Positions 15,337 through 23,903 of a stretch of 64,000 nt of DNA are shown here, in pieces. The stretch is from the NCBI RefSeq assembly GCF_024813435.1, contig NZ_JANAEZ010000001.1:806001-870000 (forward strand), written 5' to 3'. A program made the position numbers and the translations under genes. A model generated the notes under the pieces. It did not search any database. It saw nothing but the letters and a program-made list of their open reading frames with translations, and was not told the DNA's origin. Within the stretch, counting starts at the first letter, position 1, and every line of letters starts with the position of its first letter. The DNA comes from Cognataquiflexum gelatinilyticum. Its GTDB lineage: Bacteria; Bacteroidota; Bacteroidia; Cytophagales; Cyclobacteriaceae.

Positions 15337-16695
15337 ATGACAAAGTTAGCTTTTGAAAGACCGATTATACAGCGGATCAATGCCGGTTTGCCAAGCAAAT
15401 ACGGTATGTCGCACCGCTTGGAACCGCTCAGCCACATCGATGGCACACCGATCAAGGACCTGATCGGGGAGTTTGGTTCTCCGCTATTTGTCCTCTCTGA
15501 ATCCACAATCCGCAAAACCTACAAGGAAGCCCACCGTGCCTTCAGCAGCCGATACCCCAATGTGCAGTTTGCCTGGTCATACAAAACCAATTACCTCAAT
15601 GCCGTTTGCAATGTCTTCCATCAGGAAGGCGCTTGGGCGGAAGTGGTCTCAGGATTTGAATATGACAAAGCAATCGCCAACGGTGTTCCGGGTGAACTTA
15701 TCCTCCTCAATGGTCCGGACAAAAGTACCGAAGACCTCCAAAAAGCCATCCGTAACAATTCCTTGATCCATATCGACCACTTTGATGAGTTGTATGAAAT
15801 CATCCACCTCAGCAAGGAAATGACCGAGCGGCCCAAAGTCGCCATCCGTGTCAACATGGATACGGGCATCTACCCCAAATGGGACAGGTTTGGATTCAAT
15901 TATGAAAACGGGGAAGCTTGGGATGCGCTCAACAGGATCATGGCCAACAAAAACCTCGACCTGATGGGACTGCATACCCATATCGGTACCTACATGATGA
16001 GTGTCGACGCTTACAGGATTGCCGCAGGCAAATTGGCAGACCTTGCCATCAAACTGGAGCGAAAGCATGGCCATGTCCTCAAATACATCGACATGGGCGG
16101 AGGCTTTGCTTCCAAAAACACGCTTCGCGGTGCCTACTATCCGGGTACAGACACAGCACCTTCTTTTGATGATTTTGCCGAGGCCATCACCTCCGTCCTC
16201 ATGAGCTCAGACATCAAGCCCGACCATCTTCCTATGCTGATCCTCGAAACGGGCAGGGCCATGATCGATGATGCCGGCTACCTTGTCGGCACAGTCATCG
16301 CCAATAAAAGACTTGCAGACGGTAGAAGGGCCACCATCCTGGATGCCGGGGTAAACCTGCTCTTCACCGCCTTTTGGTATGAGCATGACGTCAGGCCTGT
16401 CCAACCGGTATCCGACCAAACCGAAGACACGACCCTGTACGGTCCACTCTGTATGAACATTGATGTCATCCGTGGCAATGTGATGTTTCCCCTTCTCAAA
16501 AAAGGTGACCAATATGTGATCAAAAGAGTGGGCGCTTACAACAATACCCAATGGATGCAATTCATCACCCTCCGGCCAAATGTGGTCATGCTCGATAGCA
16601 AAGGCAATCCCCATTTGATCCGAAAAAGAGAAGTGCTCGAGACCATCAATTCTCAGGAAGTGATGCCCGAGCACCTGAAGCAATTCAAACTCTAA
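15337..16695 (+). CDS. PLP-dependent decarboxylase, Orn/DAP/Arg family (fold III)
   Basis: A 452-residue relative of diaminopimelate decarboxylase (LysA). WSYKTN provides the PLP lysine (Lys83), LHTHIGT (213-215) stacks on the cofactor, IDMGGGFASK (252-260) binds the phosphate, and ILETGRAM (303-308) is present. At the substrate-binding loop LysA has a C-E-S-x-D motif; here it reads GPLCMNIDV (Cys382, Asp386), so Cys and Asp are kept but Glu-Ser is replaced. The substrate is therefore probably not meso-diaminopimelate. Gene context (ATP-grasp upstream, transporter/peptidase downstream) supports a specialised pathway and not lysine synthesis. The first ATG after the ATP-grasp stop is used; MSHRLEP at codon 24 is an alternative. 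Confidence 0.85.
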   Translation: MTKLAFERPIIQRINAGLPSKYGMSHRLEPLSHIDGTPIKDLIGEFGSPLFVLSESTIRKTYKEAHRAFSSRYPNVQFAWSYKTNYLNAVCNVFHQEGAWAEVVSGFEYDKAIANGVPGELILLNGPDKSTEDLQKAIRNNSLIHIDHFDELYEIIHLSKEMTERPKVAIRVNMDTGIYPKWDRFGFNYENGEAWDALNRIMANKNLDLMGLHTHIGTYMMSVDAYRIAAGKLADLAIKLERKHGHVLKYIDMGGGFASKNTLRGAYYPGTDTAPSFDDFAEAITSVLMSSDIKPDHLPMLILETGRAMIDDAGYLVGTVIANKRLADGRRATILDAGVNLLFTAFWYEHDVRPVQPVSDQTEDTTLYGPLCMNIDVIRGNVMFPLLKKGDQYVIKRVGAYNNTQWMQFITLRPNVVMLDSKGNPHLIRKREVLETINSQEVMPEHLKQFKL

Positions 16696-16725
16696 AAGTT
16701 TCCTCAAAAAGCCAAATCAGCTTCC

Positions 16726-18906
16726 ATGAAAAAGTTTGAGTGGTTAGGTCAGTCCCTGTTCAACAGTTATGCGCAGGTATTTTTCTCCAACAACAAATGG
16801 TTTGGGATCATCCTGCTATTCATCACTTTCGTGGATGTATATGTCGGGTTCTTTGGGTTGACATCGGTCTTGGCTGCTTTGTTGACTGCCTATTTTATCG
16901 GACTGTATGAGCCAAACATCCGTCAGGGATATTATGGATTCAATGCCCTCCTTGTCGGGGTGGGACTTGGAATTTACTTTGAGCCAGGACTCCTGCTCTT
17001 TGTTCTAGTATTGATAGCAGGGATTTTGACTGTCTTTATTGCTGTGACGATGGAAGGGGTTTTGGGCAAATATGGCCTCCCCTACCTGAGTATCCCTTTT
17101 ATCCTTGTTTTTTGGATGGTCAGGCTCGCCACGCGGGAGTTTGGGGAATTGGGACTGAGTGAAAGAGGAGTTTATGTCCTGAATGACCTCTATCTCTTAG
17201 GTGGCAGATCTCTCGTCAACATGTACGAATGGTGGAACCAACTCCCCATGCCGCTTTCCCTCAAAGCCTATTTCCTTTCCCTTGGAGCCATATTTTTCCA
17301 GAGCAATGTCTTTGCAGGAGTCCTCGCAGCCTTGGGAACCCTGATCTATTCCCGCATCGCCTTCACACTCTCCCTGTGGGGATTTTACCTTGCTTATGTC
17401 TTTTACCTGCTTTTAGGAATTCCATTTTCCGAAGTATCCTTCAGCTATATCGGATTCAATTACATCCTGACAGCCATTGCCCTCGGGGGATATTTCATCA
17501 TCCCGAGCCGCAGTTCTTACCTTGGCCTGATCGCCATTATCCCCGTGGTCACGATTTTGAGCATTGCACTGCAGCAGGTTTTCAACCTGATTTACCTACC
17601 GATCCACTCTTTTCCATTCAACCTCGCAACCCTGACTTTCCTCTATGCGCTGAAGTTCCGGGTGGACAACAGGATCGGTCTCAGCACGATCTTTTGGCAG
17701 CAAAACTCTCCCGAAAAAAACCTTTACAGCTTCAGCAATTTTCAGAAAAGGTTTGGGGATGACAGCCCGGTGCCCATTTACCTTCCCTTCTTTGGAGAAT
17801 GGACTGTCACCCAAGGACACAATGGTGCCTATACCCACAAAGACGCCTGGCGATATGCATGGGATTTTGAAATCAAGGACGAGCAAAACAAGACTTTCAA
17901 GGAAGAAGGAGATTTCCCTACAGACTATTACTGCTTTGACAAAAACATCCTCGCTCCTGCCGACGGGACCGTGGAAGCCGTGGTCAACGACATTCCCGAC
18001 AATCCCATTGGAGCAAATAACCTGGAGAAAAACTGGGGGAACACCATCATCATCAAGCACGCTGACTTCCTTTACAGCAAACTGAGCCACCTCAAACAGG
18101 GCTCCATATTACCCAAACCCGGGGACAAGGTCAAAAAAGGAGAAGTTATCGGGAAGTGCGGCAACTCCGGAAATTCACCCTATCCCCACCTCCACTTTCA
18201 GATCCAGGCAACCCCCTATATCGGGTCAAAGACCATCGACTACCGGATTACTGATGTGTGGATGAGGGTCAAGGGCGAAGAAAAACTGATGTCCGCCGCC
18301 AATCCACCGGTGGATGCTGTGGTCAGTTCGCTTATGCCTGAAAATGACCTGAAGAAAGCTTTTTCCTTTGTCGTAGGAAACAGACTCCTCTTCGAAACCC
18401 AAGACGGAAAGCGGCATGAATGGGAAGTCAAAAGGGATTATAGCCTGAACAAATACCTCGAATGCCAACAGACAGGCTCCAAAGCCTACTTCAAACTCGA
18501 TGAGGCGATGCTTCACTTCACACACTTTGAGGGAGATAGAAAATCCCTCCTCTATGCCTTCTATCTCTCTGCCTTCAAGGTAAGCTTCGGCTTTACAGAT
18601 GGACTCAAACTCAAAGACCGCTTTCCGGTCCAGATGGTATTCAATATCAACACCATTTTCCTTCAGGATTTTATCGCCCCTTTTTACCAATACCTCAAAG
18701 GGGAATTTACCCTGACCTATCCTGAAAAAAACAAAGGATTTTCCTCAAAACCCCTTTCTCTCAAAGGCCATATCCTCAAAAAATCATGGGGAAAAACCTT
18801 GGCTGTTTCGGAGTTTGAATTTGTATTGGACGGCGGCGGACTCAGGACATTCAGATTTAAAAACAACAAAAACCAAATTCTGGCAACATGTATTTACGAC
18901 AGTTAA
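16726..18906 (+). CDS. Urea-transporter-like membrane domain fused to a periplasmic M23 (LytM) domain
   Basis: A 726-residue fusion. Residues 1 to about 320 have some ten membrane helices with the duplicated urea transporter (UT) pattern: NIRQGYYGFNALLVGVGLG (first half) and GFNYILTAIALGGYF (second half), plus FFQSNVFAGVLAALGTLIYS. Residues about 355-500 are an M23 domain: GHNGAYTHKDAWRYAWDFE (His about 372, Asp about 380), APADGTVEAVVND, and NSPYPHLHFQ (His about 488/490), so the zinc ligands look intact. The last 220 residues are an unassigned beta-rich segment. It probably moves a small polar solute across the inner membrane while the external domain binds or cuts a peptide or peptidoglycan. 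The stop overlaps the next gene by 19 bases. Confidence 0.8.
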   Translation: MKKFEWLGQSLFNSYAQVFFSNNKWFGIILLFITFVDVYVGFFGLTSVLAALLTAYFIGLYEPNIRQGYYGFNALLVGVGLGIYFEPGLLLFVLVLIAGILTVFIAVTMEGVLGKYGLPYLSIPFILVFWMVRLATREFGELGLSERGVYVLNDLYLLGGRSLVNMYEWWNQLPMPLSLKAYFLSLGAIFFQSNVFAGVLAALGTLIYSRIAFTLSLWGFYLAYVFYLLLGIPFSEVSFSYIGFNYILTAIALGGYFIIPSRSSYLGLIAIIPVVTILSIALQQVFNLIYLPIHSFPFNLATLTFLYALKFRVDNRIGLSTIFWQQNSPEKNLYSFSNFQKRFGDDSPVPIYLPFFGEWTVTQGHNGAYTHKDAWRYAWDFEIKDEQNKTFKEEGDFPTDYYCFDKNILAPADGTVEAVVNDIPDNPIGANNLEKNWGNTIIIKHADFLYSKLSHLKQGSILPKPGDKVKKGEVIGKCGNSGNSPYPHLHFQIQATPYIGSKTIDYRITDVWMRVKGEEKLMSAANPPVDAVVSSLMPENDLKKAFSFVVGNRLLFETQDGKRHEWEVKRDYSLNKYLECQQTGSKAYFKLDEAMLHFTHFEGDRKSLLYAFYLSAFKVSFGFTDGLKLKDRFPVQMVFNINTIFLQDFIAPFYQYLKGEFTLTYPEKNKGFSSKPLSLKGHILKKSWGKTLAVSEFEFVLDGGGLRTFRFKNNKNQILATCIYDS

Positions 18907-20237
18907 TGCCCGGAATCATTTTGCTTTTGGTCTGTACTTCTTTGGCACATGCCCAACAGCAAAAAAGCCTCTCCCAAGTGGATGCTGAGACCTATTCCCT
19001 TTTCCAAAAAAAGGAATGGCAAGGCCTCATCAAGGAAGGCAATGAAGCGCTTCAGGACGGCATCGACTATTACTACCTGCGGGTCAGGATGGGGATTGCC
19101 TATTATGAAACCGGCAATTACCATTTGGCTTCGACACATTTCGAAAAGGCAATCAAAATGAACAGAAGTGAAGAGTACCTTCAGGAATACCTTTTCTATG
19201 CCTACCTCTTAGCGGGAAGGTCCGCGGAAGCAAAAATCGTTGCAGCAGATTTTTCTCCTGCTATGAAGCAAAAGATAAAAATCGGCACTGTCAAATTCAT
19301 CGAAAAGCTCGATCTCGCCTACAACTATACAGGCCTTTCCGACCAAAATGTGACAGATGGATTTACCGCTTCCCTTAGCCCCGATTTGGAAGGAAGTCAG
19401 TTTATCCCAAACCAGCACCACTATTTCTACGCAGGTCTTCAGCATGGATTCAGTCCAAGGCTGACACTGTATCACGGTATTTCGGCCCTTCAGGTAAGCC
19501 ACCTGCTTTACAGCCAATCCGAAGGAGAAATCCTGCTTAACAGGGATTATCAATCCAGTCTGTTTCAATATTACGCAGCTGCCAATGTGCTTTTGGCAAA
19601 AGGACTCAGCCTGATGGGCGGACTTCATTACATCAATATCAACTACTCCCTTCCGGTCCAAAGTCAGGTGGGTCAAGGTCCCAATGTGATTACCCAAGAA
19701 ATAAACCAAACCGACACCGACATGGTGTACTTTGGCTCGCTTTACAAGAGATGGTCCTTTGTTACCCTAGGAGCATCCTATTATTACGGCACCCTAGCCA
19801 ATGCACGGCAGGACCAAAAGGACCTCAAACTCATCCTCTATCCCAAGGGAAACCTGAATCTCTACACAGTTTCGGTTTTGTCCCACCAAAGACAGCAAAC
19901 CGCCACGCAGCCGACGACCAACCACTTCGTCTTTGAACAGCAAATCGGAACCAAGTTCAACGACAACCTGTGGCTGGAAGCATATGGCAGTTTTGGTGAA
20001 ATGGAAAACTTCCTGCTCAATGACGGCATAGTCGTTTTCAACAGGCTGGACAAAATCACCCAAAGAATCGGTGCTAGAGCCATTATCCTCCCCAATCCCC
20101 GATGGAGCATTACCCTGGATTATACCCTCTTCACCAACCAAAGTGAATTCAAAACAGGAGGGTCCGAATCTGAACCCCTCAACTTACAGGAATACAACAT
20201 TCAATCCCTAACCGGCATCTTATCATGGAGATTTTAG
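18888..20237 (+). CDS. TPR plus outer-membrane beta-barrel protein (YaiO-like layout)
   Basis: A 449-residue exported protein with a signal peptide ending in LAHAQQ (about residue 23). Two or three TPR-like helical repeats follow (about 30-120, including YYLRVRMGIAYYETGNYHLA). From about residue 140 to the end there are amphipathic beta strands rich in Tyr and Phe, ending in LTGILSWRF. The terminal Phe and the strand pattern indicate an outer-membrane barrel with a periplasmic TPR neck. The start codon overlaps the preceding fusion gene by 19 bases and its own end overlaps the next gene by 13 bases, so it is an integral part of the operon. It may be the outer-membrane exit or docking site for the product of the upstream genes; this is inference. 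Confidence 0.75.
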   Translation: MYLRQLMPGIILLLVCTSLAHAQQQKSLSQVDAETYSLFQKKEWQGLIKEGNEALQDGIDYYYLRVRMGIAYYETGNYHLASTHFEKAIKMNRSEEYLQEYLFYAYLLAGRSAEAKIVAADFSPAMKQKIKIGTVKFIEKLDLAYNYTGLSDQNVTDGFTASLSPDLEGSQFIPNQHHYFYAGLQHGFSPRLTLYHGISALQVSHLLYSQSEGEILLNRDYQSSLFQYYAAANVLLAKGLSLMGGLHYININYSLPVQSQVGQGPNVITQEINQTDTDMVYFGSLYKRWSFVTLGASYYYGTLANARQDQKDLKLILYPKGNLNLYTVSVLSHQRQQTATQPTTNHFVFEQQIGTKFNDNLWLEAYGSFGEMENFLLNDGIVVFNRLDKITQRIGARAIILPNPRWSITLDYTLFTNQSEFKTGGSESEPLNLQEYNIQSLTGILSWRF

Positions 20238-20884
20238 CAAAACAACCAAGACCCAAAACCAATTGGATCCTAAAAACAGAAATTCTTGTTTTGGCATTTC
20301 TGATCGCACTCCTCACTGCATTCAATGCGCAGGCACAGGACAAGGTCACCGAGGCATTTCGAGAGAGCTACTCCCTCGAAAAATCCCAAAACTTCAATGC
20401 TGCCATTGACAAATTGATGGCAGTCTATCAGGCGGATTCCTATGAACTCAACCTCAGGTTGGGTTGGCTACACTACCAGGCTTCCAAGCTTGACCAAGCC
20501 ACAGGATATTACAACAAAGCAGTGGCCCTGAAACCTTACGCCATCGAACCCAAGCTTGGCTTGGTTCTCCCGCTCTCCGTACAGGGCAAATGGGACGAAA
20601 TCCTTGATATCTACCGACAAATCCTACAGACTGATCCACAAAACAGTCTTGTCAATTACCGCGTGGGATTGATTTACTACAACCGTTCGGATTTTGCCAA
20701 GGCTGATCCCTTCCTTGAGAAAGTCGTCAACCTCTATCCCTTTGACTATGACGGACTGCTGCTCCTAGCTTGGAACAAACTCAGCCTGCAGAAATCCAGG
20801 GAAGCCAAGGTCATGTTCCAAAAAGTACTGCTGAACAATCCCGGTGACGAATCCGCCTTGGAAGGACTGAAGCTGATCAAATAA
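20225..20884 (+). CDS. Periplasmic TPR-repeat protein
   Basis: A 219-residue protein with an N-terminal membrane/signal segment (about 17-36, ending in NAQAQD) and about five TPR units (about 45-215). LRLGWLHYQASKLDQATGYY, YRVGLIYYNRSDFAKADPFL and LLLLAWNKLSLQKSREAKVM are examples. TPR proteins act as assembly scaffolds. Its overlap with the barrel gene (13 bases) and the shared TPR theme suggest that the two proteins form a complex in the periplasm. No enzymatic motif is visible. Confidence 0.8.
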   Translation: MEILAKQPRPKTNWILKTEILVLAFLIALLTAFNAQAQDKVTEAFRESYSLEKSQNFNAAIDKLMAVYQADSYELNLRLGWLHYQASKLDQATGYYNKAVALKPYAIEPKLGLVLPLSVQGKWDEILDIYRQILQTDPQNSLVNYRVGLIYYNRSDFAKADPFLEKVVNLYPFDYDGLLLLAWNKLSLQKSREAKVMFQKVLLNNPGDESALEGLKLIK

Positions 20885-20917
20885 TATTTCTTACTCCGAC
20901 ATCCATTTTCCATGTAA

Positions 20918-21400
20918 ATGATTCTGTCTATGATTACCAAAAAACAAATCATACTTTCCCTACTGCCTGCTTTGCTGTGGGTCGTCATTCTCTTCTATTT
21001 CAATCAGGAAAAAAAGAAAGAAATCCATATTCCTCTTCAAAATACCAAACAGAACCTAGATGGCATGGTCTTGATGGACCGGTATTGCTTTACCTGTCAT
21101 CATCCCGAAATGACCGGAGGACCTGCCTCAAGAACAGGACCGCCGATGTTCAAAGTACGAGAACATTATTTCAGGGAAGGGATTTCGAGGGAGGATTTTG
21201 TCGATCCTATTATTGCCTATGTACAGCATCCCGATCAGGACAAATCCAAAATGCCCGGAGCCATCCGGAACTTTAGGTTGATGCCTCCCCTGTCCATTGA
21301 CCAAAAGGACTTGGCCATCATCGTCAATTACATCTATGACCACGACCTTTCCTCCCAAGAATGGATTTCGGAATGGAGAGAGTTTAAAAAAACAGACTGA
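20918..21400 (+). CDS. Membrane-anchored c-type cytochrome
   Basis: A 160-residue monoheme cytochrome c. An N-terminal membrane anchor (about 11-28) is followed by the heme site CFTCH (Cys57, Cys60, His61). Met112 (SKMPGAIRNF) or Met122 (RLMPPLS) is the probable sixth ligand. The heme faces the periplasm. It is the last gene of the operon, 33 bases after the TPR gene, and suggests that the pathway includes an electron-transfer step outside the inner membrane or is used under a respiratory condition. A second in-frame ATG five codons in is also possible as start. Confidence 0.85.
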   Translation: MILSMITKKQIILSLLPALLWVVILFYFNQEKKKEIHIPLQNTKQNLDGMVLMDRYCFTCHHPEMTGGPASRTGPPMFKVREHYFREGISREDFVDPIIAYVQHPDQDKSKMPGAIRNFRLMPPLSIDQKDLAIIVNYIYDHDLSSQEWISEWREFKKTD

Positions 21401-21406
21401 TCAATG

Positions 21407-21628
21407 TTAAAATAAATCCGGAGTATCGGAAAAAAAATAGCTTTCAAAATCAACCTTAGACCAATTCTGATTGGTCTCAAAGGAGAGCTCGGATCTTTTG
21501 TCAAACACATTTTTTTCGCCAAAAAAAACAGGAAATCCCTGCAATGTGACAGGACAATTATAGGTATTGATCATTAAAAATGAGGAAATTGAAAATCCAA
21601 TACCACCAAACATAATCAACATTGGCAT
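21407..21628 (-). CDS. Small hypothetical protein, doubtful
   Basis: A 73-codon frame 20 bases downstream of the T9SS cargo gene on the same strand, with one hydrophobic helix (about 3-20) and a polar remainder. I recognise no family. It is kept because the spacing suits an operon and it does not overlap any other gene; it may equally be chance. Confidence 0.25.
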   Translation of the reverse strand: MPMLIMFGGIGFSISSFLMINTYNCPVTLQGFPVFFGEKNVFDKRSELSFETNQNWSKVDFESYFFSDTPDLF

Positions 21629-21648
21629 GAACTTTTAAAAATCAGACA

Positions 21649-23316
21649 TCAATCCACAATGAATTTGATCATTTCAAAGCGCTCTCCCACTTGAACCTCA
21701 AGGATATTGATTCCTTTAGGCAAATTGCTCACAAGTCCTGAAAGCACCTCGTTCATTTCCCCTTCACTCGAGACAAAGTATTCTTCAGTACCTCCAAAAG
21801 TATTGATGATCCTAAACCGTATAGATATCTCCTTGCCGGGCAAGATTTCCCCTAATCTCACCATAAGCTTAATCCCATTGTTGGGATTGGGATAGAGGTA
21901 CCAACTCGAGAAGCTTTTGTGAAGACTTAAAGGAGTGACAGTCATGAGTTTTCCATAAGAATGCCTTCCATTTGCATCCACCTGTCTAATCCTGTAATAG
22001 AGCTTGTCTCCTGTCATGGGATAATCCTTATCCTCAAAGCTATAATCGGCTTGTTCATTGGACCAACCTGCTCCTTTGACAATTCCGATCTGAACAAAAT
22101 CTTCGATCCCCTTTACAGACCTTTCTATCTCAAAATGGCTGTTCTCCCACTCTGCTGTAGTAACCCAATTTAACCTGACAGTGTTGCTTTCTTCTAGATA
22201 CAACAATTCTTCTTCCAACAGTTTGATCGGTAACTTCCGAAAACACCAATCCCCTGTAAATTCATCCCAATCCTCCTCGGCCGAAATCAAAGTATATCCC
22301 GCTGTACAGCCTCCGACGGCAGTAGTAGGCAGCGCTACTTCTGTTCCACATTTAAAAATCTTTGCAGATCCTGACGTCTTCGTAAAACTCTGATTGTCAA
22401 ACTGAGATCCTGCAAACATCCGCATCCATGAATCGCCCAATACTGTCATTGATTTGATTTGGGTTGTCCCGTAAATGTCAAACAGAGCAGATCCAGCTAA
22501 TTCCAAAGACACAAGGTTCAAAGCTCCTCCTGCCTCCACGAGGAGATAGGAATCTCCCTTGATATTGATTCCGGAGCATACATTGGAACTTCCGCTTCCT
22601 TTGACTACAAGGGCATTCTTTGAAGCGATTGCTGTCGGCGTAGTCCCAGAGTTTCCGGCATCGAGATTAAGCTGCATGACTTCAAAAGTTCCCTCGACGA
22701 TCACCTTATTGCTGTTTCCGTTGGTAAACGAAAGTGTACCGCCTATCCTTAAGGTAGCTTGTGGATCTACCTGAAAAAGTATCCCTTCATATTGGTTAGT
22801 TGATGGATTGAGGACATTGGTTACTTCTAAGGTTGTCCCGTCTCTCAGATTCAGATTGGCCTGCTTTTCATAGTAAATATTTCCGTCAATGTTGATTTGG
22901 GCCGCACCTGTACCTGAAGCATGGAGAAAAGTCAATACACCTCGCTCCAATAGGTAAACATGCCTTGGGATATTGAGGCTGACCCCCTCCGCAAGGGTAA
23001 TGTTATAGGCCGGGCCCAAAAAAGCAAAATCAAATCCGGGGTCAAGGGTAAGGTGCTCATTGATGATCACATTTACAGTACAATTGTTTTTGATGGAATT
23101 GTATCCGGGCAAAGAGGCAGAGGAAACCAAAGGAGGATAGGTGCTACCGGAATTGAACGAACAGCCAACGATGTTCACTTTGTCCCAACAATTGCCATCA
23201 GTCCAGGAATTGGAACATCCTGTCTTGGTAGGATTGTAGGTGTAAGTCTGTCCAAGCAAAGGACTAGAAACGAACAACAGTAATAGCGTAATATAGGAGA
23301 TAGATAAGCCTTTCAT
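21649..23316 (-). CDS. Type IX secretion system cargo protein (C-terminal sorting domain)
   Basis: A 555-residue secreted protein. A signal peptide (ending about PLLGQ, residue 23) leads into a long beta-solenoid-like region (about 30-370) of repeating hydrophobic beta rungs with many Asn, Gly and Thr. A fibronectin-like segment follows (about 375-460, NWVTTAEWENSHFEIERS). The C-terminal sorting domain begins at SWYLYPNPNNG (about residue 468) and runs to the end. That last domain directs export across the outer membrane by the T9SS and attachment to the surface. Cysteines near 34, 43, 51 and 79 may form disulfides. Likely an adhesin or surface structural protein; no catalytic signature is seen. 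Confidence 0.85.
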   Translation of the reverse strand: MKGLSISYITLLLLFVSSPLLGQTYTYNPTKTGCSNSWTDGNCWDKVNIVGCSFNSGSTYPPLVSSASLPGYNSIKNNCTVNVIINEHLTLDPGFDFAFLGPAYNITLAEGVSLNIPRHVYLLERGVLTFLHASGTGAAQINIDGNIYYEKQANLNLRDGTTLEVTNVLNPSTNQYEGILFQVDPQATLRIGGTLSFTNGNSNKVIVEGTFEVMQLNLDAGNSGTTPTAIASKNALVVKGSGSSNVCSGINIKGDSYLLVEAGGALNLVSLELAGSALFDIYGTTQIKSMTVLGDSWMRMFAGSQFDNQSFTKTSGSAKIFKCGTEVALPTTAVGGCTAGYTLISAEEDWDEFTGDWCFRKLPIKLLEEELLYLEESNTVRLNWVTTAEWENSHFEIERSVKGIEDFVQIGIVKGAGWSNEQADYSFEDKDYPMTGDKLYYRIRQVDANGRHSYGKLMTVTPLSLHKSFSSWYLYPNPNNGIKLMVRLGEILPGKEISIRFRIINTFGGTEEYFVSSEGEMNEVLSGLVSNLPKGINILEVQVGERFEMIKFIVD

Positions 23317-23580
23317 TGGAATCGGGTGATTAACGCAATAAGAAGGTACTTACAAAATACTTTTTTCAGATTTACAAATACAAAATGATGTATCTATTGA
23401 ACTTTACTTATATTTCATGATACAATATCAATAAAATATCAATAGACAGCAAGATATTTCTGATTTAAGAAATAATGGAAGTAGACAATTACTGAAGAAA
23501 AAACTCAATAAAAGGGGGCTTGAAATTAGAAGAAGGAATCCAAAAAGCTTAAAGAAATTGACCAATTCGGTTGACTAAAA

Positions 23581-23735
23581 GACCCTGTCCCACAAAGACA
23601 CAAACCTTAAACTCCCGCAAGGCCACAAAGAAAAAAACCTAAAACCCAGAAAGAAAAACCATCGCGTCCCTTGCGAAACCTTCGGGTCCATCGCGGTTAA
23701 AAAAATTTACCTCCTGCCAAGCCGCCAAGAAAAAT
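23581..23735. repeat. Dispersed intergenic repeats (family A relatives)
   Basis: Contains GTCCCACAAAGACACAAACC and, at 23661-23700, CGCGTCCCTTGCGAAACCTT and GCGGTTAAAA, related to the segments at 13751-13784 and 25191-25225. It lies in the 587-base gene-free stretch 23317-23903, whose first 250 bases are A/T-rich without a recognisable signal. Confidence 0.65.
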
Positions 23736-23833
23736 CTGAATCTTCCATATTTGTGTAGACCCCCTCGTAAATCGTAATTCGTAAATCAAAATTCAAACAT
23801 CCCAACCAATAAACCATTAACCAAACAACCCCT

Positions 23834-23893
23834 AACCAATTAACCATTAACCAATTAACCATTAACCAATTAACCATTAACCAATTAACCATT
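23834..23893. repeat. 15-bp tandem repeat, four perfect copies
   Basis: AACCAATTAACCATT is repeated exactly four times, with degraded copies on both sides (about 23808-23903). It ends directly at the stop of the DUF1456 gene. Because 15 is a multiple of three, an open frame crosses it, but that frame is only the repeat translated and is not a gene. Confidence 0.9.
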
Positions 23894-23903
23894 AACCAAA
23901 TAA

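Noticed and set aside
15337..16695. Standard lysine biosynthesis gene lysA
   Set aside because: The substrate loop differs from LysA and the operon contains no other lysine pathway gene.
17229..17762. 177-codon plus-strand frame rich in Pro and His
   Set aside because: It is a shadow frame inside the UT-M23 gene.
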